A stretch of 64,000 nt of DNA from Gammaproteobacteria bacterium (GCA_027077805.1 JALWTS010000031.1:123389-187388); one strand, 5' to 3'. Counted from the first letter of the stretch, positions 52,396-62,794 are shown. Notes: generated from the sequence alone by a model not told the origin. Made by a program: numbers and translations.

Positions 52396-53610
52396 ATGAC
52401 TAAACTTAACAATTTTGCTATGGAATTGACAACTATGATCACTTCATTTCATCCACCCATACGAACTTTAATGGGTCCTGGCCCTTCTGATGTTCACCCA
52501 AGAGTCTTAGCCGCATTAGCACGTCCAACGATTGGTCATCTTGATCCCATGTTTATTACTATGATGGACGAAATCAAAACCTTACTACAATATGCCTTTC
52601 AAACGAAAAATAACCTCACTTTACCCATTTCAGCCCCAGCTTCTGCGGGCATGGAAACCTGCTTTGCCAATTTAGTCGAACCTAATGACAAAGTCATTAT
52701 TTGTAAAAATGGGGTGTTTGGCGAACGCATGAAAGAAAATGTGCAACGTTGTGGTGGTCAAGCAATTATGATTGAGCATGCTTGGGGACTCCCTGTTGAT
52801 CCTAATCGTTTAGAAGATGCCTTAAAAAACCATAGCGATGCTAAAATTGTCGCCTTTGTGCATGCCGAAACCTCTACAGGGGCGAGTTCTGATGCGGAAA
52901 CCTTAGTGAAACTTGCGCATCAATATGATTGTTTAAGCATTGTGGATGCCGTTACCTCTTTAGGCGGTAGTCCTTTAAAAGTGGATGAATGGGAAATTGA
53001 TGCCGTTTATTCTGGCACTCAAAAATGTTTATCTTGTACGCCCGGCTTATCACCCGTTAGTTTTAGTGAGATCGCAGTCACTAAAATTAAAAATCGTTGC
53101 CAAAAAGTACAAAGTTGGTTTTTAGATTTCAATCTAATTCTAGGCTATTGGGGAAGTCATCAAAAACGCAGTTATCACCACACTGCCCCGATCAATGCCC
53201 TATATGGTCTGCATGAAGCCTTAATAATGTTACAGCAAGAAGGCTTAGAAATGGCATGGCAACGTCATCAACGCCATCATTTCGCACTAAAAGCAGGCTT
53301 GGAAGCCATGGGTTTATCATTACTAGTAGAAGAATCGGCCCGTTTACCGCAACTTAATGCCGTCACTATTCCGAATAATGTGGATGACGCTTTAGTCCGA
53401 CAAAAATTATTAAACCAATTTCATTTAGAAATTGGTGCAGGTTTGGGTGAACTAGCCGGCAAAATCTGGCGAATTGGCTTAATGGGGTATGCCTCACGTC
53501 AAGAAAATGTTTTATTTTGTTTGGCAGCCTTAGAGTCAGTATTATTAGAACTCAAGGCTGATATTCAAGCAGGCGTTGCGATTCCCGCGGCAATGAGTAC
53601 CTTGCAATGA
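52396..53610 (+). CDS. Class V aminotransferase (serine-/alanine-glyoxylate type)
   Basis: A 404-residue PLP enzyme. [42 protein letters not shown] and the PLP lysine in [15 protein letters not shown] mark the alanine-glyoxylate/serine-pyruvate aminotransferase family. It probably detoxifies glyoxylate or makes glycine/serine in the cytoplasm. The start is uncertain: in-frame ATGs at 52420 and 52435 also fit, and none has a good ribosome site. Its stop overlaps the SCO1/SenC start (ATGA). Confidence 0.93.
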   Translation: MTKLNNFAMELTTMITSFHPPIRTLMGPGPSDVHPRVLAALARPTIGHLDPMFITMMDEIKTLLQYAFQTKNNLTLPISAPASAGMETCFANLVEPNDKVIICKNGVFGERMKENVQRCGGQAIMIEHAWGLPVDPNRLEDALKNHSDAKIVAFVHAETSTGASSDAETLVKLAHQYDCLSIVDAVTSLGGSPLKVDEWEIDAVYSGTQKCLSCTPGLSPVSFSEIAVTKIKNRCQKVQSWFLDFNLILGYWGSHQKRSYHHTAPINALYGLHEALIMLQQEGLEMAWQRHQRHHFALKAGLEAMGLSLLVEESARLPQLNAVTIPNNVDDALVRQKLLNQFHLEIGAGLGELAGKIWRIGLMGYASRQENVLFCLAALESVLLELKADIQAGVAIPAAMSTLQ

Positions 53611-54269
53611 AAAAAAACTTAGTTTTAACCGTTACGGGTTTGATGACGATGGTATTGGGTGTGCTATTCGGACAAGTATTGCTTACCCCATCAACGTCAG
53701 TACCACAACCGGATAATTCTGATCCTAACTTAATCTCACCGCCGATGTTATTACCTCAATTTCAGTTAGTCGATCATCATAATCAGCCGTTTACTCATCA
53801 ACAATTAAAACAAAAATGGCATTTGCTATTTTTTGGCTACACGCATTGTCCTGATATTTGTCCTACGACTTTATTAACTATGCGGTCTTTATATCAACAA
53901 TTAGAACAAGCAAATTTAGCTGGAAAATTAAACATGGTTTTTGTTAGTGTGGATCCCAAACGAGATACTGTCGAACAATTATCACAATATGTCCCCTTTT
54001 ATCATCCGAAATTTATCGGTGTTACGGGTGATTTAGAGCAAATTTATCAACTCAGCCGTCCACTTGGAGTTGTCGTCCATTATCGTAATCACAAGCAAAG
54101 TCAATCAGACGATGACTCAGACGATTACTTGGTGGATCATAGTGCCAATTTATTTTTAATTGATCCACAAGCGCGACTTTACGCTCGATTTGCACCACCA
54201 TTTGATGTGCCACTATTGCAATCCAAAATCAGCCATTTTATTCAAACGTCAAGCCCTCTCACACAGTGA
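53607..54269 (+). CDS. SCO1/SenC copper chaperone
   Basis: A 220-residue thioredoxin-fold protein with an N-terminal membrane anchor (about 5-25). The copper ligands are Cys-Cys in YTHCPDICPTTL (about 81-85) and His in LVDHSANLFLID (about 176). It helps assemble the CuA centre of cytochrome oxidase in the periplasm, together with PCu(A)C proteins such as the one at 6858. It is translationally coupled to the aminotransferase gene. Confidence 0.93.
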   Translation: MKKNLVLTVTGLMTMVLGVLFGQVLLTPSTSVPQPDNSDPNLISPPMLLPQFQLVDHHNQPFTHQQLKQKWHLLFFGYTHCPDICPTTLLTMRSLYQQLEQANLAGKLNMVFVSVDPKRDTVEQLSQYVPFYHPKFIGVTGDLEQIYQLSRPLGVVVHYRNHKQSQSDDDSDDYLVDHSANLFLIDPQARLYARFAPPFDVPLLQSKISHFIQTSSPLTQ

Positions 54270-54296
54270 GTTATACAAAGCAAAAAAGGAATTTAA

Positions 54297-55334
54297 ATGC
54301 GTCCTGTCGAATTATTTACCGTATTAGAACAAGAATTTATTAGCACTCAACAAGGTCATCACACGCCTGTTATGTTATGGGGGCCACCTGGTATTGGGAA
54401 ATCCCAGATTATCCAACAAGTCGCGGACAAGCATCAAGTTACTGTCATTGATATTCGTCTGTCGCAAATGGAACCAAGTGATTTGCGTGGTATTCCATTT
54501 CGGGTGAATCAGCAAGTAGAATGGGCGATTCCTGCCATGTTGCCCCATCGCCAAAAACATGGTGAACAAGGAATTTTATTTTTAGATGAAATTACGTCTG
54601 CCCCACCGAGTGTTTCCGCCGCGGCTTATCAATTGATCTTAGATCGGCGTTTAGGTGCGTATGAAGTTCCCACAGGATGGGCAATTTTTGCCGCAGGTAA
54701 TCGTCAAGGGGATCGTGGGGTAACGTATACCATGCCTGCACCACTGGCAAATCGTTTTGCTCATTTTAGTTTTGATACTCATTTAGAGGATTGGGTGCAT
54801 TGGGCTTATGCACATACTATTGATGAACGAGTCATAGGATTTTTACGCTTTCGCCCCGAATTATTATTTGATTTTGATCCTGCCCATAATCCTGTCGCCT
54901 TCCCCTCCCCTCGTTCTTGGGAATTTGCCCATAGGGCCTTACAAAAATTTCAAAACCACCCCAAATTATTATTAGGGGCATTGCAAGCCTGCGTTGGTCC
55001 TGCGGCGGGTGTTGAATTACATGCGTTTTTAAAACATTTGGATGACATGCCAAATTTAGATGACATTATCGCAGGGAAAGATATGACCATTCCATCTGCC
55101 ATTGATTTGCAATATGCGATTGCCAGTGCGTTAGTTGGCCGAGCAATTCAAGCCAAAGGTAGGGAACAATTTAATCAAATCTTAGGTCATATTTTGAACT
55201 ATGCCCAAAAATTTCGTCCCAGAGAAATGGGGGTAATGCTAGTATCAGATTTATATCGTGCCATTGGTCAAGATTTATTTAGCGTGCCTGAATTTAGTCA
55301 ATGGGCGAAATCAGTGTCTAATGTTATGTTATAA
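54297..55334 (+). CDS. MoxR-family AAA+ ATPase
   Basis: A 345-residue protein with Walker A GPPGIGKSQI (about 29), ILFLDEITSAP (Walker B), SLQ-like sensor NRQGDRGVTYTMPAPLANRF and LSQMEPSDLRGIPF. This is a MoxR-type ATPase of the kind paired with vWA proteins. AAGGA precedes the ATG. It lies 21 nt upstream of a metallopeptidase-vWA gene, its likely partner. It may act as a chaperone for metal insertion or complex assembly. Confidence 0.9.
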   Translation: MRPVELFTVLEQEFISTQQGHHTPVMLWGPPGIGKSQIIQQVADKHQVTVIDIRLSQMEPSDLRGIPFRVNQQVEWAIPAMLPHRQKHGEQGILFLDEITSAPPSVSAAAYQLILDRRLGAYEVPTGWAIFAAGNRQGDRGVTYTMPAPLANRFAHFSFDTHLEDWVHWAYAHTIDERVIGFLRFRPELLFDFDPAHNPVAFPSPRSWEFAHRALQKFQNHPKLLLGALQACVGPAAGVELHAFLKHLDDMPNLDDIIAGKDMTIPSAIDLQYAIASALVGRAIQAKGREQFNQILGHILNYAQKFRPREMGVMLVSDLYRAIGQDLFSVPEFSQWAKSVSNVML

Positions 55335-55355
55335 TTATAGTACAGTAGAATCACC

Positions 55356-56687
55356 ATGAGCACCGCTGAAAACAAACTCACCAAAGCACGCACTCGTTTA
55401 ATTTTAGATCACCCTTTTTTAGGGGCATTAACCCTACGCTTGCCAATGATTGAGGCCAATCCCGATTGGTGTCCAACCACCGCAACTGATGCAAAAAGTT
55501 TTTATTATCACTCGGATTATATTAACGATCTCTCGACCTCCCAAATTGAATTTGTATTAGCTCATGAAGCATTACATTGTGCCTTATCTCATTTTGCCCG
55601 CCGTCAACATCGGATTAAACGCCGTTGGGATATCGCTTGTGATTATGCCATTAACCCCTTATTAGTCAAAGAAGGCTTTGCTCCCCCCCCCGGCATTTTT
55701 ATTGAAACCCGTTATGAAGGCATGACGGCGGAAGAAATTTATCCTTATATTGATGACAATAATGTTGATGGTGAAATGGATAAACATGTTTATGACATGG
55801 AAGATCAAAGCAAACAAGACCCGCAAGAAGCCCCACCTAACCCATCGGATTCAGAAGCAAGCCAATCCACATCAAGCTCACCATCGCCAACGAAAGGGAC
55901 AAATACGACACCCAGCCCTACGGATAGCAAGCAAACGCAAGCACAACCGTCTAGGCCAGACAGCCTTAACCCAGTGTTAAATCAACAAAGCAAGCAAACC
56001 GACTCAGGGACTCAAGCGACAAAACGAGCAGAACAACCTCCCCCACTCAGCCCTGACGAACAAGAGCAATTACAAATTCAATGGCAACAACGTTTAGCAG
56101 GTGCGGCTCAACAAGCCATTCAGGCAGGAAAAATGGGCAAAAATCTGGCAAGAGTAGTCGATGATTTACTGCAACCACAATTACCTTGGCGTATGTTATT
56201 AGCAGACTATATGACCGCCCTTGCTCGTGATGATTATAGCTATATGCGTCCTTCCAGACGTGAAGGCAATGCCATATTACCCTCACTACGAAGTCATCAA
56301 ACTGCTTTAACCATTGCATTGGATACTAGCGGTTCTATTTCCAATGATGAAATGGATGAATTTATCAGTGAAATTAATGCCATTAAAGCCCAAATTCGAG
56401 CCACCATCACCTTGCTTGCGTGCGATACGGAATTGTCTAAAAATGCCCCTTGGATTTATCAACCTTGGGAAGAGTTTCGCTATCCTGAAAAAATTTCAGG
56501 GGGCGGTGGCACTGATTTTCGTCCAATTTTTGACTGGCTAGAACAGCAAGATCAAGCCCCAGATTTGTTGATTTATTTTACCGATGCCAACGGTTTATTC
56601 CCCAAACAGGCACCGTATTACCCTGTATTATGGTTAGTTAAAGGTAAAAGCAACATTCCCTGGGGGAAACGAGTGCAATTAAACTAA
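55356..56687 (+). CDS. DUF2201 metallopeptidase-like / vWA domain protein
   Basis: A 443-residue protein. The N-terminal DUF2201 region carries a zinc motif HEALH (about 70) in FVLAHEALHCALSHFARRQH. A Ser/Thr/Pro/Gln-rich low-complexity linker (about 150-235) leads to a vWA-like domain with a MIDAS-type LDTSGSISNDEM (about 322) and ISGGGGTDFRPIF. This MoxR+metallopeptidase-vWA pair is widespread but not well understood. It could be an AAA+-driven protease or assembly factor. Confidence 0.88.
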   Translation: MSTAENKLTKARTRLILDHPFLGALTLRLPMIEANPDWCPTTATDAKSFYYHSDYINDLSTSQIEFVLAHEALHCALSHFARRQHRIKRRWDIACDYAINPLLVKEGFAPPPGIFIETRYEGMTAEEIYPYIDDNNVDGEMDKHVYDMEDQSKQDPQEAPPNPSDSEASQSTSSSPSPTKGTNTTPSPTDSKQTQAQPSRPDSLNPVLNQQSKQTDSGTQATKRAEQPPPLSPDEQEQLQIQWQQRLAGAAQQAIQAGKMGKNLARVVDDLLQPQLPWRMLLADYMTALARDDYSYMRPSRREGNAILPSLRSHQTALTIALDTSGSISNDEMDEFISEINAIKAQIRATITLLACDTELSKNAPWIYQPWEEFRYPEKISGGGGTDFRPIFDWLEQQDQAPDLLIYFTDANGLFPKQAPYYPVLWLVKGKSNIPWGKRVQLN

Positions 56688-56754
56688 AGTCTTACCAAAA
56701 TAAAAAAGTTTTTATTATTTGACTGTTTTGTTTTCAGTTTATGAGGTTAAAGCA

Positions 56755-57300
56755 ATGCGTAATACCGTAATCAATCGCCCAATCTTAGGTTTTGCTGCTT
56801 ATAGTGGCACGGGCAAAACCACTTTATTAAAAAAGTTGTTGCCCATTTTAACGCAAGATTATCAACTAAAAATTGCCATGATAAAACACGCCCATCATAA
56901 ATTTGATATAGATACCCCAGGTAAAGATAGCTATGAATTACGCCATGCTGGTGCGAGTCAAATGTTAGTCGCATCAAGTCAACGTTGGGCTTTAATGGTA
57001 GAACAAGCTCAAGCTACCGATCCTGATTTGTTTGAATTAGTAAGTAAGCTGGACCATAATAATACGGATCTTATTTTAGTTGAGGGATTTAAACTCGCTG
57101 ACATCCCGAAAATAGAACTCTATCGAGCGAGTTTACCTCATTCATTTTTATACCCAGAAGATAGCAATATTATCGCAGTTGCCAGCGACAGTGATTTAAT
57201 TTTGCCTAGACGTTTGACTCGATTAAATCTTAATCAACCTGAACAAATTGCCAAATTTATTGTAGAATGGCAACAAACGGTAGGAAAAAATAATGACTGA
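56755..57300 (+). CDS. mobB: Molybdopterin-guanine dinucleotide biosynthesis protein B (MobB)
   Basis: About 181 residues from the ATG at 56755, 9 nt after GAGG (a longer ORF from 56719 has no site). P-loop GFAAYSGTGKTTLLKKL; the conserved MIKHAHHKFDID region and DLILVEGFKLADIPKIE are typical MobB. It assists formation of the molybdenum guanine-dinucleotide cofactor. Its stop overlaps the moeA start by 8 nt, so the two are co-translated. Confidence 0.95.
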   Translation: MRNTVINRPILGFAAYSGTGKTTLLKKLLPILTQDYQLKIAMIKHAHHKFDIDTPGKDSYELRHAGASQMLVASSQRWALMVEQAQATDPDLFELVSKLDHNNTDLILVEGFKLADIPKIELYRASLPHSFLYPEDSNIIAVASDSDLILPRRLTRLNLNQPEQIAKFIVEWQQTVGKNND

Positions 57301-58546
57301 AACAACGACTACGATGAATTGTGAGACCATCGCAAATAAATTACTTACGGTAGAACAAGCCTTAGCAAAAATGCTATCACCGCTCAATCCAAGCACAAAA
57401 ATTGCAAGCATTCCACTCAGCCAAGCATTAAACCGAATTATTGCCCAAAGCATACAATCCCCCCTTGCGATTCCGCCTTATACGAATTCCGCTATGGATG
57501 GTTATGCCTTAGCCGCCAAAGATTTGTCTCAAGAACGATTAACAGTCATTGGCACAGCATTTGCTGGGAAACCTTTTCAAGCAAGGGTTGAATCAGGTCA
57601 ATGTGTACGCATTATGACAGGTGCAGTCTTACCCAAAGGAACAGACACGGTCATTATGCAAGAACAAGTACAATGTTTCGATAATCAACAAATCAAAATC
57701 CAAGGTCAACATCAAGCAGGTGAAAACATTCGAGCAATAGGTGAAGATGTGCAACCCAACGATACCGTAATGACCAAAGGACAAACCTTACTGCCCGCAC
57801 AACAAGCCTTATTAGCCAGTTTAGGTGTGACTAAAATTAAAGTCTATCAACCATTAAAAGTGGCATTTTTTTCAACGGGTGATGAATTAAAAGAACTAGG
57901 ACAAACCTTAGCCTATGGGCAACTTTATGATAGTAACCGCTATAGTTTATCTGGGATGCTAAACAGAGCTGGGGTTAAAGCCATTGATTTAGGGATTATT
58001 CCTGATCAAGCGGATAAAATTGAACAACTACTGCTAAAAGCGTCTCAACAAGCGGACGTGATTGTAACTTCGGGTGGTGTTTCTGTCGGTGAAGCGGATT
58101 ATGTCAAACAAAGTCTGGAAAAATTAGGCGAAGTGCATTTTTGGAAAATGGCAATGAAACCGGGCAAACCCTTAGCATTTGGAAAAATTAAGCACGCATG
58201 GTTTTTCGGTTTACCTGGCAATCCTGTGTCAGTGATGGCAACGTTTTATCTATTTGTACAACCTGCTTTGTTTAAACTTATGGGTAAAACCGATGATTTA
58301 CCCATTCGATTTCAAGTACCTTGCCTAAACGACATTAAACGTGAGGCAGGACGCATGGAGTTTCAACGGGGTCAATTACATTATAACAATGACGGCAAAT
58401 TAGTAGTAACCCCCTTAGCAGGTCAAGGTTCCCATTGCGTTCAAGCCATGAGTCATGCTAACTGTTTTATTATAATTCCGCAACATTGTGCTTATATTGA
58501 AAAAAATAGTTTAGTAGAGGTTCAACCTTTTGCAGGATTAGTCTAA
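57293..58546 (+). CDS. moeA: Molybdopterin molybdenumtransferase (MoeA)
   Basis: A 417-residue protein of normal MoeA length. PPYTNSAMDGYALAAKD, MTGAVLPKGTDTVIMQEQV, FSTGDELKELG, YDSNRYSLSGML, VTSGGVSVGEADYVK and FGLPGNPVSVMATF are all family signatures. It inserts molybdenum into molybdopterin. Paired with mobB it indicates active Mo-enzymes (nitrate reductase or similar, not in the window). Confidence 0.97.
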   Translation: MTETTTTMNCETIANKLLTVEQALAKMLSPLNPSTKIASIPLSQALNRIIAQSIQSPLAIPPYTNSAMDGYALAAKDLSQERLTVIGTAFAGKPFQARVESGQCVRIMTGAVLPKGTDTVIMQEQVQCFDNQQIKIQGQHQAGENIRAIGEDVQPNDTVMTKGQTLLPAQQALLASLGVTKIKVYQPLKVAFFSTGDELKELGQTLAYGQLYDSNRYSLSGMLNRAGVKAIDLGIIPDQADKIEQLLLKASQQADVIVTSGGVSVGEADYVKQSLEKLGEVHFWKMAMKPGKPLAFGKIKHAWFFGLPGNPVSVMATFYLFVQPALFKLMGKTDDLPIRFQVPCLNDIKREAGRMEFQRGQLHYNNDGKLVVTPLAGQGSHCVQAMSHANCFIIIPQHCAYIEKNSLVEVQPFAGLV

Positions 58547-58584
58547 ACTCTAGTGTTGTATTAACTAACAAATAAGTGAAAATT

Positions 58585-58917
58585 ATGCCTGAGACCATTG
58601 ATAATAGTGTTTTAGTGGGTCTAAAAGAAATTATTGGTGATGATGTGAATGATATTATCCAAACCTATTTAGATCAGCTCCCTGAATATGTGGCATCCAT
58701 TAAATCCGCTTATAAAAAACAAGATGCCCATGAACTTGCAGAAGCTGCCCATACCTTTAAAGGTAGCAGTAGTAATTTAGGGATTATTCATCTAACCGCT
58801 TTGTGTTTAGAACTCGAACGTATGGGAAAATCAGGATCGGTGTATGATGCGGAACCTTTAGTTCAGTCGATTGATGAAGAAATACCGAAAGTAGTTGCGG
58901 CTTTAAAAAGCATCTAG
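58585..58917 (+). CDS. Histidine phosphotransfer (HPt) protein
   Basis: About 110 residues (ATG at 58585; GTG at 58576 is in frame). A four-helix HPt domain with the phospho-accepting His at residue 56 in EAAHTFKGSSSNLGI. It has no output domain, so it relays phosphate between hybrid kinases and regulators. Hybrid or receiver-bearing kinases in the window are at 37721 and 61070, but no partner is adjacent. Confidence 0.93.
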   Translation: MPETIDNSVLVGLKEIIGDDVNDIIQTYLDQLPEYVASIKSAYKKQDAHELAEAAHTFKGSSSNLGIIHLTALCLELERMGKSGSVYDAEPLVQSIDEEIPKVVAALKSI

Positions 58918-58963
58918 TTAATCATGTTTTGGTGATTTAAATATTGGAATAAGCACAATGAAC

Positions 58964-59800
58964 TTAAATTTTTCTGGCTTTCCTTGCTTGCCTTAATCCC
59001 TCGGGTGGTCTTCGAATTAAATGAGCGGTTACTTTTTTAAATAGCCAAGTCGCCTCTAAATTGTCTTTAGAATATTTTAGATATAATTTTAGCAAACGAT
59101 AACGCTGATACACACTAAAATATTTTACGGCTAACCGTGATAATGCCGATAAATCAACAATAATTCCTCGTTTCCAACGCCAATGATGATGACGGGAACG
59201 AGGGCAATCAATCCAATACAACTTATAATTATCATCTGCTTCACTAAACTGAATTAAAATATTACGCCATTTTAAGTCATAGTGAAAAAATCTCGCCTTA
59301 TGTGCCTGAGCGACTTGAGATAATAACTGATTTGCTAATTGATAGACTAAGGCAGAATGATTTTGTTGACCATTCGCAAATTGTTCAATCGCAAAGGTTT
59401 CTAAATCTTGACTGTTTGGAATGGCTTTCGTTACAATAAATGCTGATGTCAAATACCCCAAATAACGTTGTTCACCATAAGCTAATACGTCTAAACTTGG
59501 AATATTAAGCTGTTGCAATTGCCACATACCCAACATTTCAATCGCAGGTTTACTTGGCAATAAAAATAAGGATGGCTGAAAAGATCGCCAGACATAACGT
59601 TTAAAAAATACCACTTCACCAGTTGCTAAACTAATTTCAAAACAATTGGTAATCGTTGAACCAGCTGCCATTCTACCTATGGTTAATGTTTGCCACTGCC
59701 CCATCACACCTAAACCAATGTCCGCTAATTTTTTCTGCCAATGACGTTGATAATCAAAATAATCACCATGAAAGATATAAAAACGACGCTGAATTTTCAT
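58964..59800 (-). CDS. Lipopolysaccharide kinase (WaaP/InaA) family protein
   Basis: A 278-residue protein with a kinase-like fold: VVFFKRYVW (Lys), catalytic FFHYDLKWRNILIQ (HYDLKxxN) and YWIDCPRSRHH (IDxxR replacing DFG). This is the eukaryotic-like WaaP/InaA group. It could phosphorylate heptose of LPS core or another envelope sugar. It is convergent with the HPt gene and has no LPS neighbours here. Confidence 0.8.
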   Translation of the reverse strand: MKIQRRFYIFHGDYFDYQRHWQKKLADIGLGVMGQWQTLTIGRMAAGSTITNCFEISLATGEVVFFKRYVWRSFQPSLFLLPSKPAIEMLGMWQLQQLNIPSLDVLAYGEQRYLGYLTSAFIVTKAIPNSQDLETFAIEQFANGQQNHSALVYQLANQLLSQVAQAHKARFFHYDLKWRNILIQFSEADDNYKLYWIDCPRSRHHHWRWKRGIIVDLSALSRLAVKYFSVYQRYRLLKLYLKYSKDNLEATWLFKKVTAHLIRRPPEGLRQARKARKI

Positions 59801-59990
59801 TGAAAAACCCTAGCAATTTAATCAAAATTGCCATTTCTAAAATTAATCGATTTTATGATTAAAATTACCATAATGCTTGATAATAACTATAATAATTAGA
59901 AATTATAATAATAAAACAAACACAAACCAACTATTCTCTAATTCCATTGACTTGACTAAACTAATAAGCATAAAAAAGAGGAACATAATC

Positions 59991-61049
59991 ATGGGTACCC
60001 CAATTAATCATACTTTAAATTTTTTACGACAAAACTATTATCCATTTATCCATTTATCGGATAGTGCATTAAGCGAAGCTGAAACTGCGATACGAACCTT
60101 TGAACTAAAAACCAAAGAACGAATTAAAATTACAGGTAGTCATTCTCAAGATTATTTATATATCACTAAAGGTTCTGTGGAAATTGAAAAACGGGGCAAA
60201 TACACCAAGTTAGATGCCAAACATATTAACCCAAATCCGTTTTTATTTTTACGCCAACCTGAAAGCTTAATTATTACTGCTTTAGAAGATGCCACAGTTT
60301 GCCATGCGAATAGTGATGCTTTGGATTACTTGGTCTCTTGGGAAGGCTTAGTTCAAGAATCCGATAGCTTTGATGATGAAGCCAGTAAAGATAATCTTAA
60401 AAAAGTTAGGGATGCGGTCGCATTTCGTCGTTTACCAATGGAAGCAGTGGAAGAAGCTTTCCGTCGTATGGAAAAAGTTAGCATTAATGCGGGTCAAAAT
60501 GTCGTTACGCAAGGTGAACCTGGCGAAGCATTTTATGTGATTATTAAAGGGGAAGCCGAAGTTTGGCAACAAGGTTTATATGATGATGAACAAAAGAAAG
60601 TTGCGGTATTAAATGAAGGGGACACTTTTGGTGAGGAAGCGTTGGTATTAGGTGCGACTCGAAATGCAACCGTAAAAATGATTACAGATGGTGAATTACT
60701 GACCTTAAAGAAAGATGATTTTAATGAACTCATGTCAGCACCAATGATTCGTAAAGTTACCGCAGAAGTTGCTAAAGCCATGATAAATAACGGTTATCAT
60801 TTGTTAGATGTTCGTTATGAAGAAGAGTTTGATGATCGTTCTGTCCCTGGCGCTCAACTCATTCCATTACCCGAACTACGATCACGCTGTAATGAACTGG
60901 ATATGAACCGTCGTTATTTGATTATGTGTGCCAGTGGTCGTCGAGCAACCGTTGCGTCTTTGTTATTACGTCAACGTAATTTTGATGTATCCGTCATTGA
61001 GGGGGGTATGCGTGATTGGCCTTATGAAACACAAAGTAGTTACGATTAA
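59991..61049 (+). CDS. Double cyclic-nucleotide-binding / rhodanese protein
   Basis: About 352 residues from the ATG at 59991 (AGAGGAA upstream; the longer ORF begins at 59877). The first cNMP-like beta-roll (about 15-115) is degenerate. The second (about 130-245) has VTQGEPGEAFYVIIKGEAEV and FGEEALVLGATRNATV, the phosphate-binding cassette. A C-terminal rhodanese domain (about 260-352) has the catalytic Cys loop CASGRRA (about 312). The combination links second-messenger or redox sensing with persulfide chemistry, which fits a sulfur oxidiser. It is cytoplasmic and appears monocistronic. Confidence 0.9.
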   Translation: MGTPINHTLNFLRQNYYPFIHLSDSALSEAETAIRTFELKTKERIKITGSHSQDYLYITKGSVEIEKRGKYTKLDAKHINPNPFLFLRQPESLIITALEDATVCHANSDALDYLVSWEGLVQESDSFDDEASKDNLKKVRDAVAFRRLPMEAVEEAFRRMEKVSINAGQNVVTQGEPGEAFYVIIKGEAEVWQQGLYDDEQKKVAVLNEGDTFGEEALVLGATRNATVKMITDGELLTLKKDDFNELMSAPMIRKVTAEVAKAMINNGYHLLDVRYEEEFDDRSVPGAQLIPLPELRSRCNELDMNRRYLIMCASGRRATVASLLLRQRNFDVSVIEGGMRDWPYETQSSYD

Positions 61050-61069
61050 TTAAACAACTATTTGAATCA

Positions 61070-62635
61070 TTAATGATAAGAAGTGGAACGGCTAGACGCA
61101 TCTAAACTAGAATGAATTTTAGCGGTTTCACTTTGTTCAACTAAGCCCATATCCATTTTCCTATCTAAAGGCAATTGTACTATAAACTCTACCCCTTTCT
61201 GACGATGATTATTCACAACTAAATTACCACCTAACATTTTACAAAAATCTCGACTGACCACCAAACCTAAACCAGTACCACCATACATACGAGTAACGGT
61301 ATCTTTCGATTGTTCATAAGGTTTAAAAATTTTTTCCAATTCCTCATCACTAATCCCCACCCCTTCATCACTGACAGCAAGCATAATGTAGTTTAACTTG
61401 CTGGCAATCGCTATCGCTAATCGCACTTCACCCTGCTTGGTAAATTTAGCCGCATTACTCAGCAAATTGAGCAATATCTGCTTCAGTTTGATAATATCCG
61501 TGGTAATGCTCATGTTTTCAGCATCCGCTTGGTATTCAATTTTCAGTTGGTTTTTATTGGTATCCATCAAGGGTAACACAATAGTTTGAATCTCTTGAAC
61601 TAAATTAGAAACTTTCACAGAATGATAGGAAATGGTAACTTTTTGTTCCTGCACTTTAGACATATCCAAAGTATTATTGATTAAACTTCTTAAATGACTT
61701 CCAATCGTACAAATTGCCTGAATATCATGGATCAGCTCTTTATCGCCTTTTTCTTCAGCTTCTTCCAATAATAACTCGCCATAATTAATCATTGATGATA
61801 ATGGCGAACGTAATTCATGAACTAACATTGAAACAAACCGTTGTTTTTGTTGTTCTTTATTCACATCTTCCGTAATATCATTAATACTCCCAACATAACA
61901 AGTTTGACCTTCCGGCCCTTGAACTGTTTTCGTTTGACCTTGCAAAATCCTTTCCTCATTATTAACAATAATACGAAACGTTGCCTCGCCTTTTTTCATA
62001 AATTGTTTTGCCATATTGATATCGTCAGGATGAACCAATTCAATCCACCCAAAACCTAGAGAATCTTCAACACTAAGATTAAAAATCTTACGCCAACGCT
62101 CATTCGTATAAACAATACAACCATCTTTATCGGCATGAAATACCGCCGTTGGAGAATACGCACTAATTAAATTAAATTGTTCCTCTGAAGAACGCAATCC
62201 CATAATCAAACGTTTTTGTTCTTCTAATAATTTCTTAACTTTTACTTGGGTATCGACCCTAGCACAAATTTCTTCCACCTGAAACGGTTTACGAATATAA
62301 TCCACTGCCCCTAACTGAAAGCCTTGCACAATATTTTCAATATCATCTTTTGCCGTTACAAAAATAATTGGTATATGGCTGGTTTTTGGCGTTTGTTTCA
62401 GCCGTCTACAAACTTCCATACCATCCATTTCTGGCATCATGACATCTAATAAAATCAAATCTGGATTGACCCGATTAACAATACGCAATGCCATCCGTCC
62501 ACTTGAAGTAACCGCCACACGATAGCCTTGTTGTTCTAACACATTACGCAATACGTCTAAATTTTCAACAATATCATCCACAACCAAAATTAAGCTATCT
62601 TGTTGGTTGAGTCTATCGTTACTTTGATAACTCAT
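61070..62635 (-). CDS. Response-regulator/PAS/histidine kinase fusion
   Basis: A 521-residue cytoplasmic protein in the order receiver (about 12-130; ILVVDDIVENLD, LLDVMMPEMDG, RKPF), PAS (about 150-275; FHADKDGCIVYTNERW) and HisKA plus HATPase. The phospho-His is in SMLVHELRSPLSSMI; NLLSNAAKFT, DEGVGI and GGTGLGLVVS follow, so it should be active. The N-terminal receiver suggests input from another kinase. No partner regulator is adjacent. Confidence 0.92.
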   Translation of the reverse strand: MSYQSNDRLNQQDSLILVVDDIVENLDVLRNVLEQQGYRVAVTSSGRMALRIVNRVNPDLILLDVMMPEMDGMEVCRRLKQTPKTSHIPIIFVTAKDDIENIVQGFQLGAVDYIRKPFQVEEICARVDTQVKVKKLLEEQKRLIMGLRSSEEQFNLISAYSPTAVFHADKDGCIVYTNERWRKIFNLSVEDSLGFGWIELVHPDDINMAKQFMKKGEATFRIIVNNEERILQGQTKTVQGPEGQTCYVGSINDITEDVNKEQQKQRFVSMLVHELRSPLSSMINYGELLLEEAEEKGDKELIHDIQAICTIGSHLRSLINNTLDMSKVQEQKVTISYHSVKVSNLVQEIQTIVLPLMDTNKNQLKIEYQADAENMSITTDIIKLKQILLNLLSNAAKFTKQGEVRLAIAIASKLNYIMLAVSDEGVGISDEELEKIFKPYEQSKDTVTRMYGGTGLGLVVSRDFCKMLGGNLVVNNHRQKGVEFIVQLPLDRKMDMGLVEQSETAKIHSSLDASSRSTSYH

Positions 62636-62794
62636 TATTTATATCATCCATACCATGCCCCCAGATTAAGATTGATTCGGGATCAAAAATCATACCAATC
62701 ACTTAAGTATGGCCAAGACCTAGTATTACAGTTATTAACTCCAAAATCACCGAAAAATTTTTGATATTTTTTGATATTTCGGCATCAATTAAAA

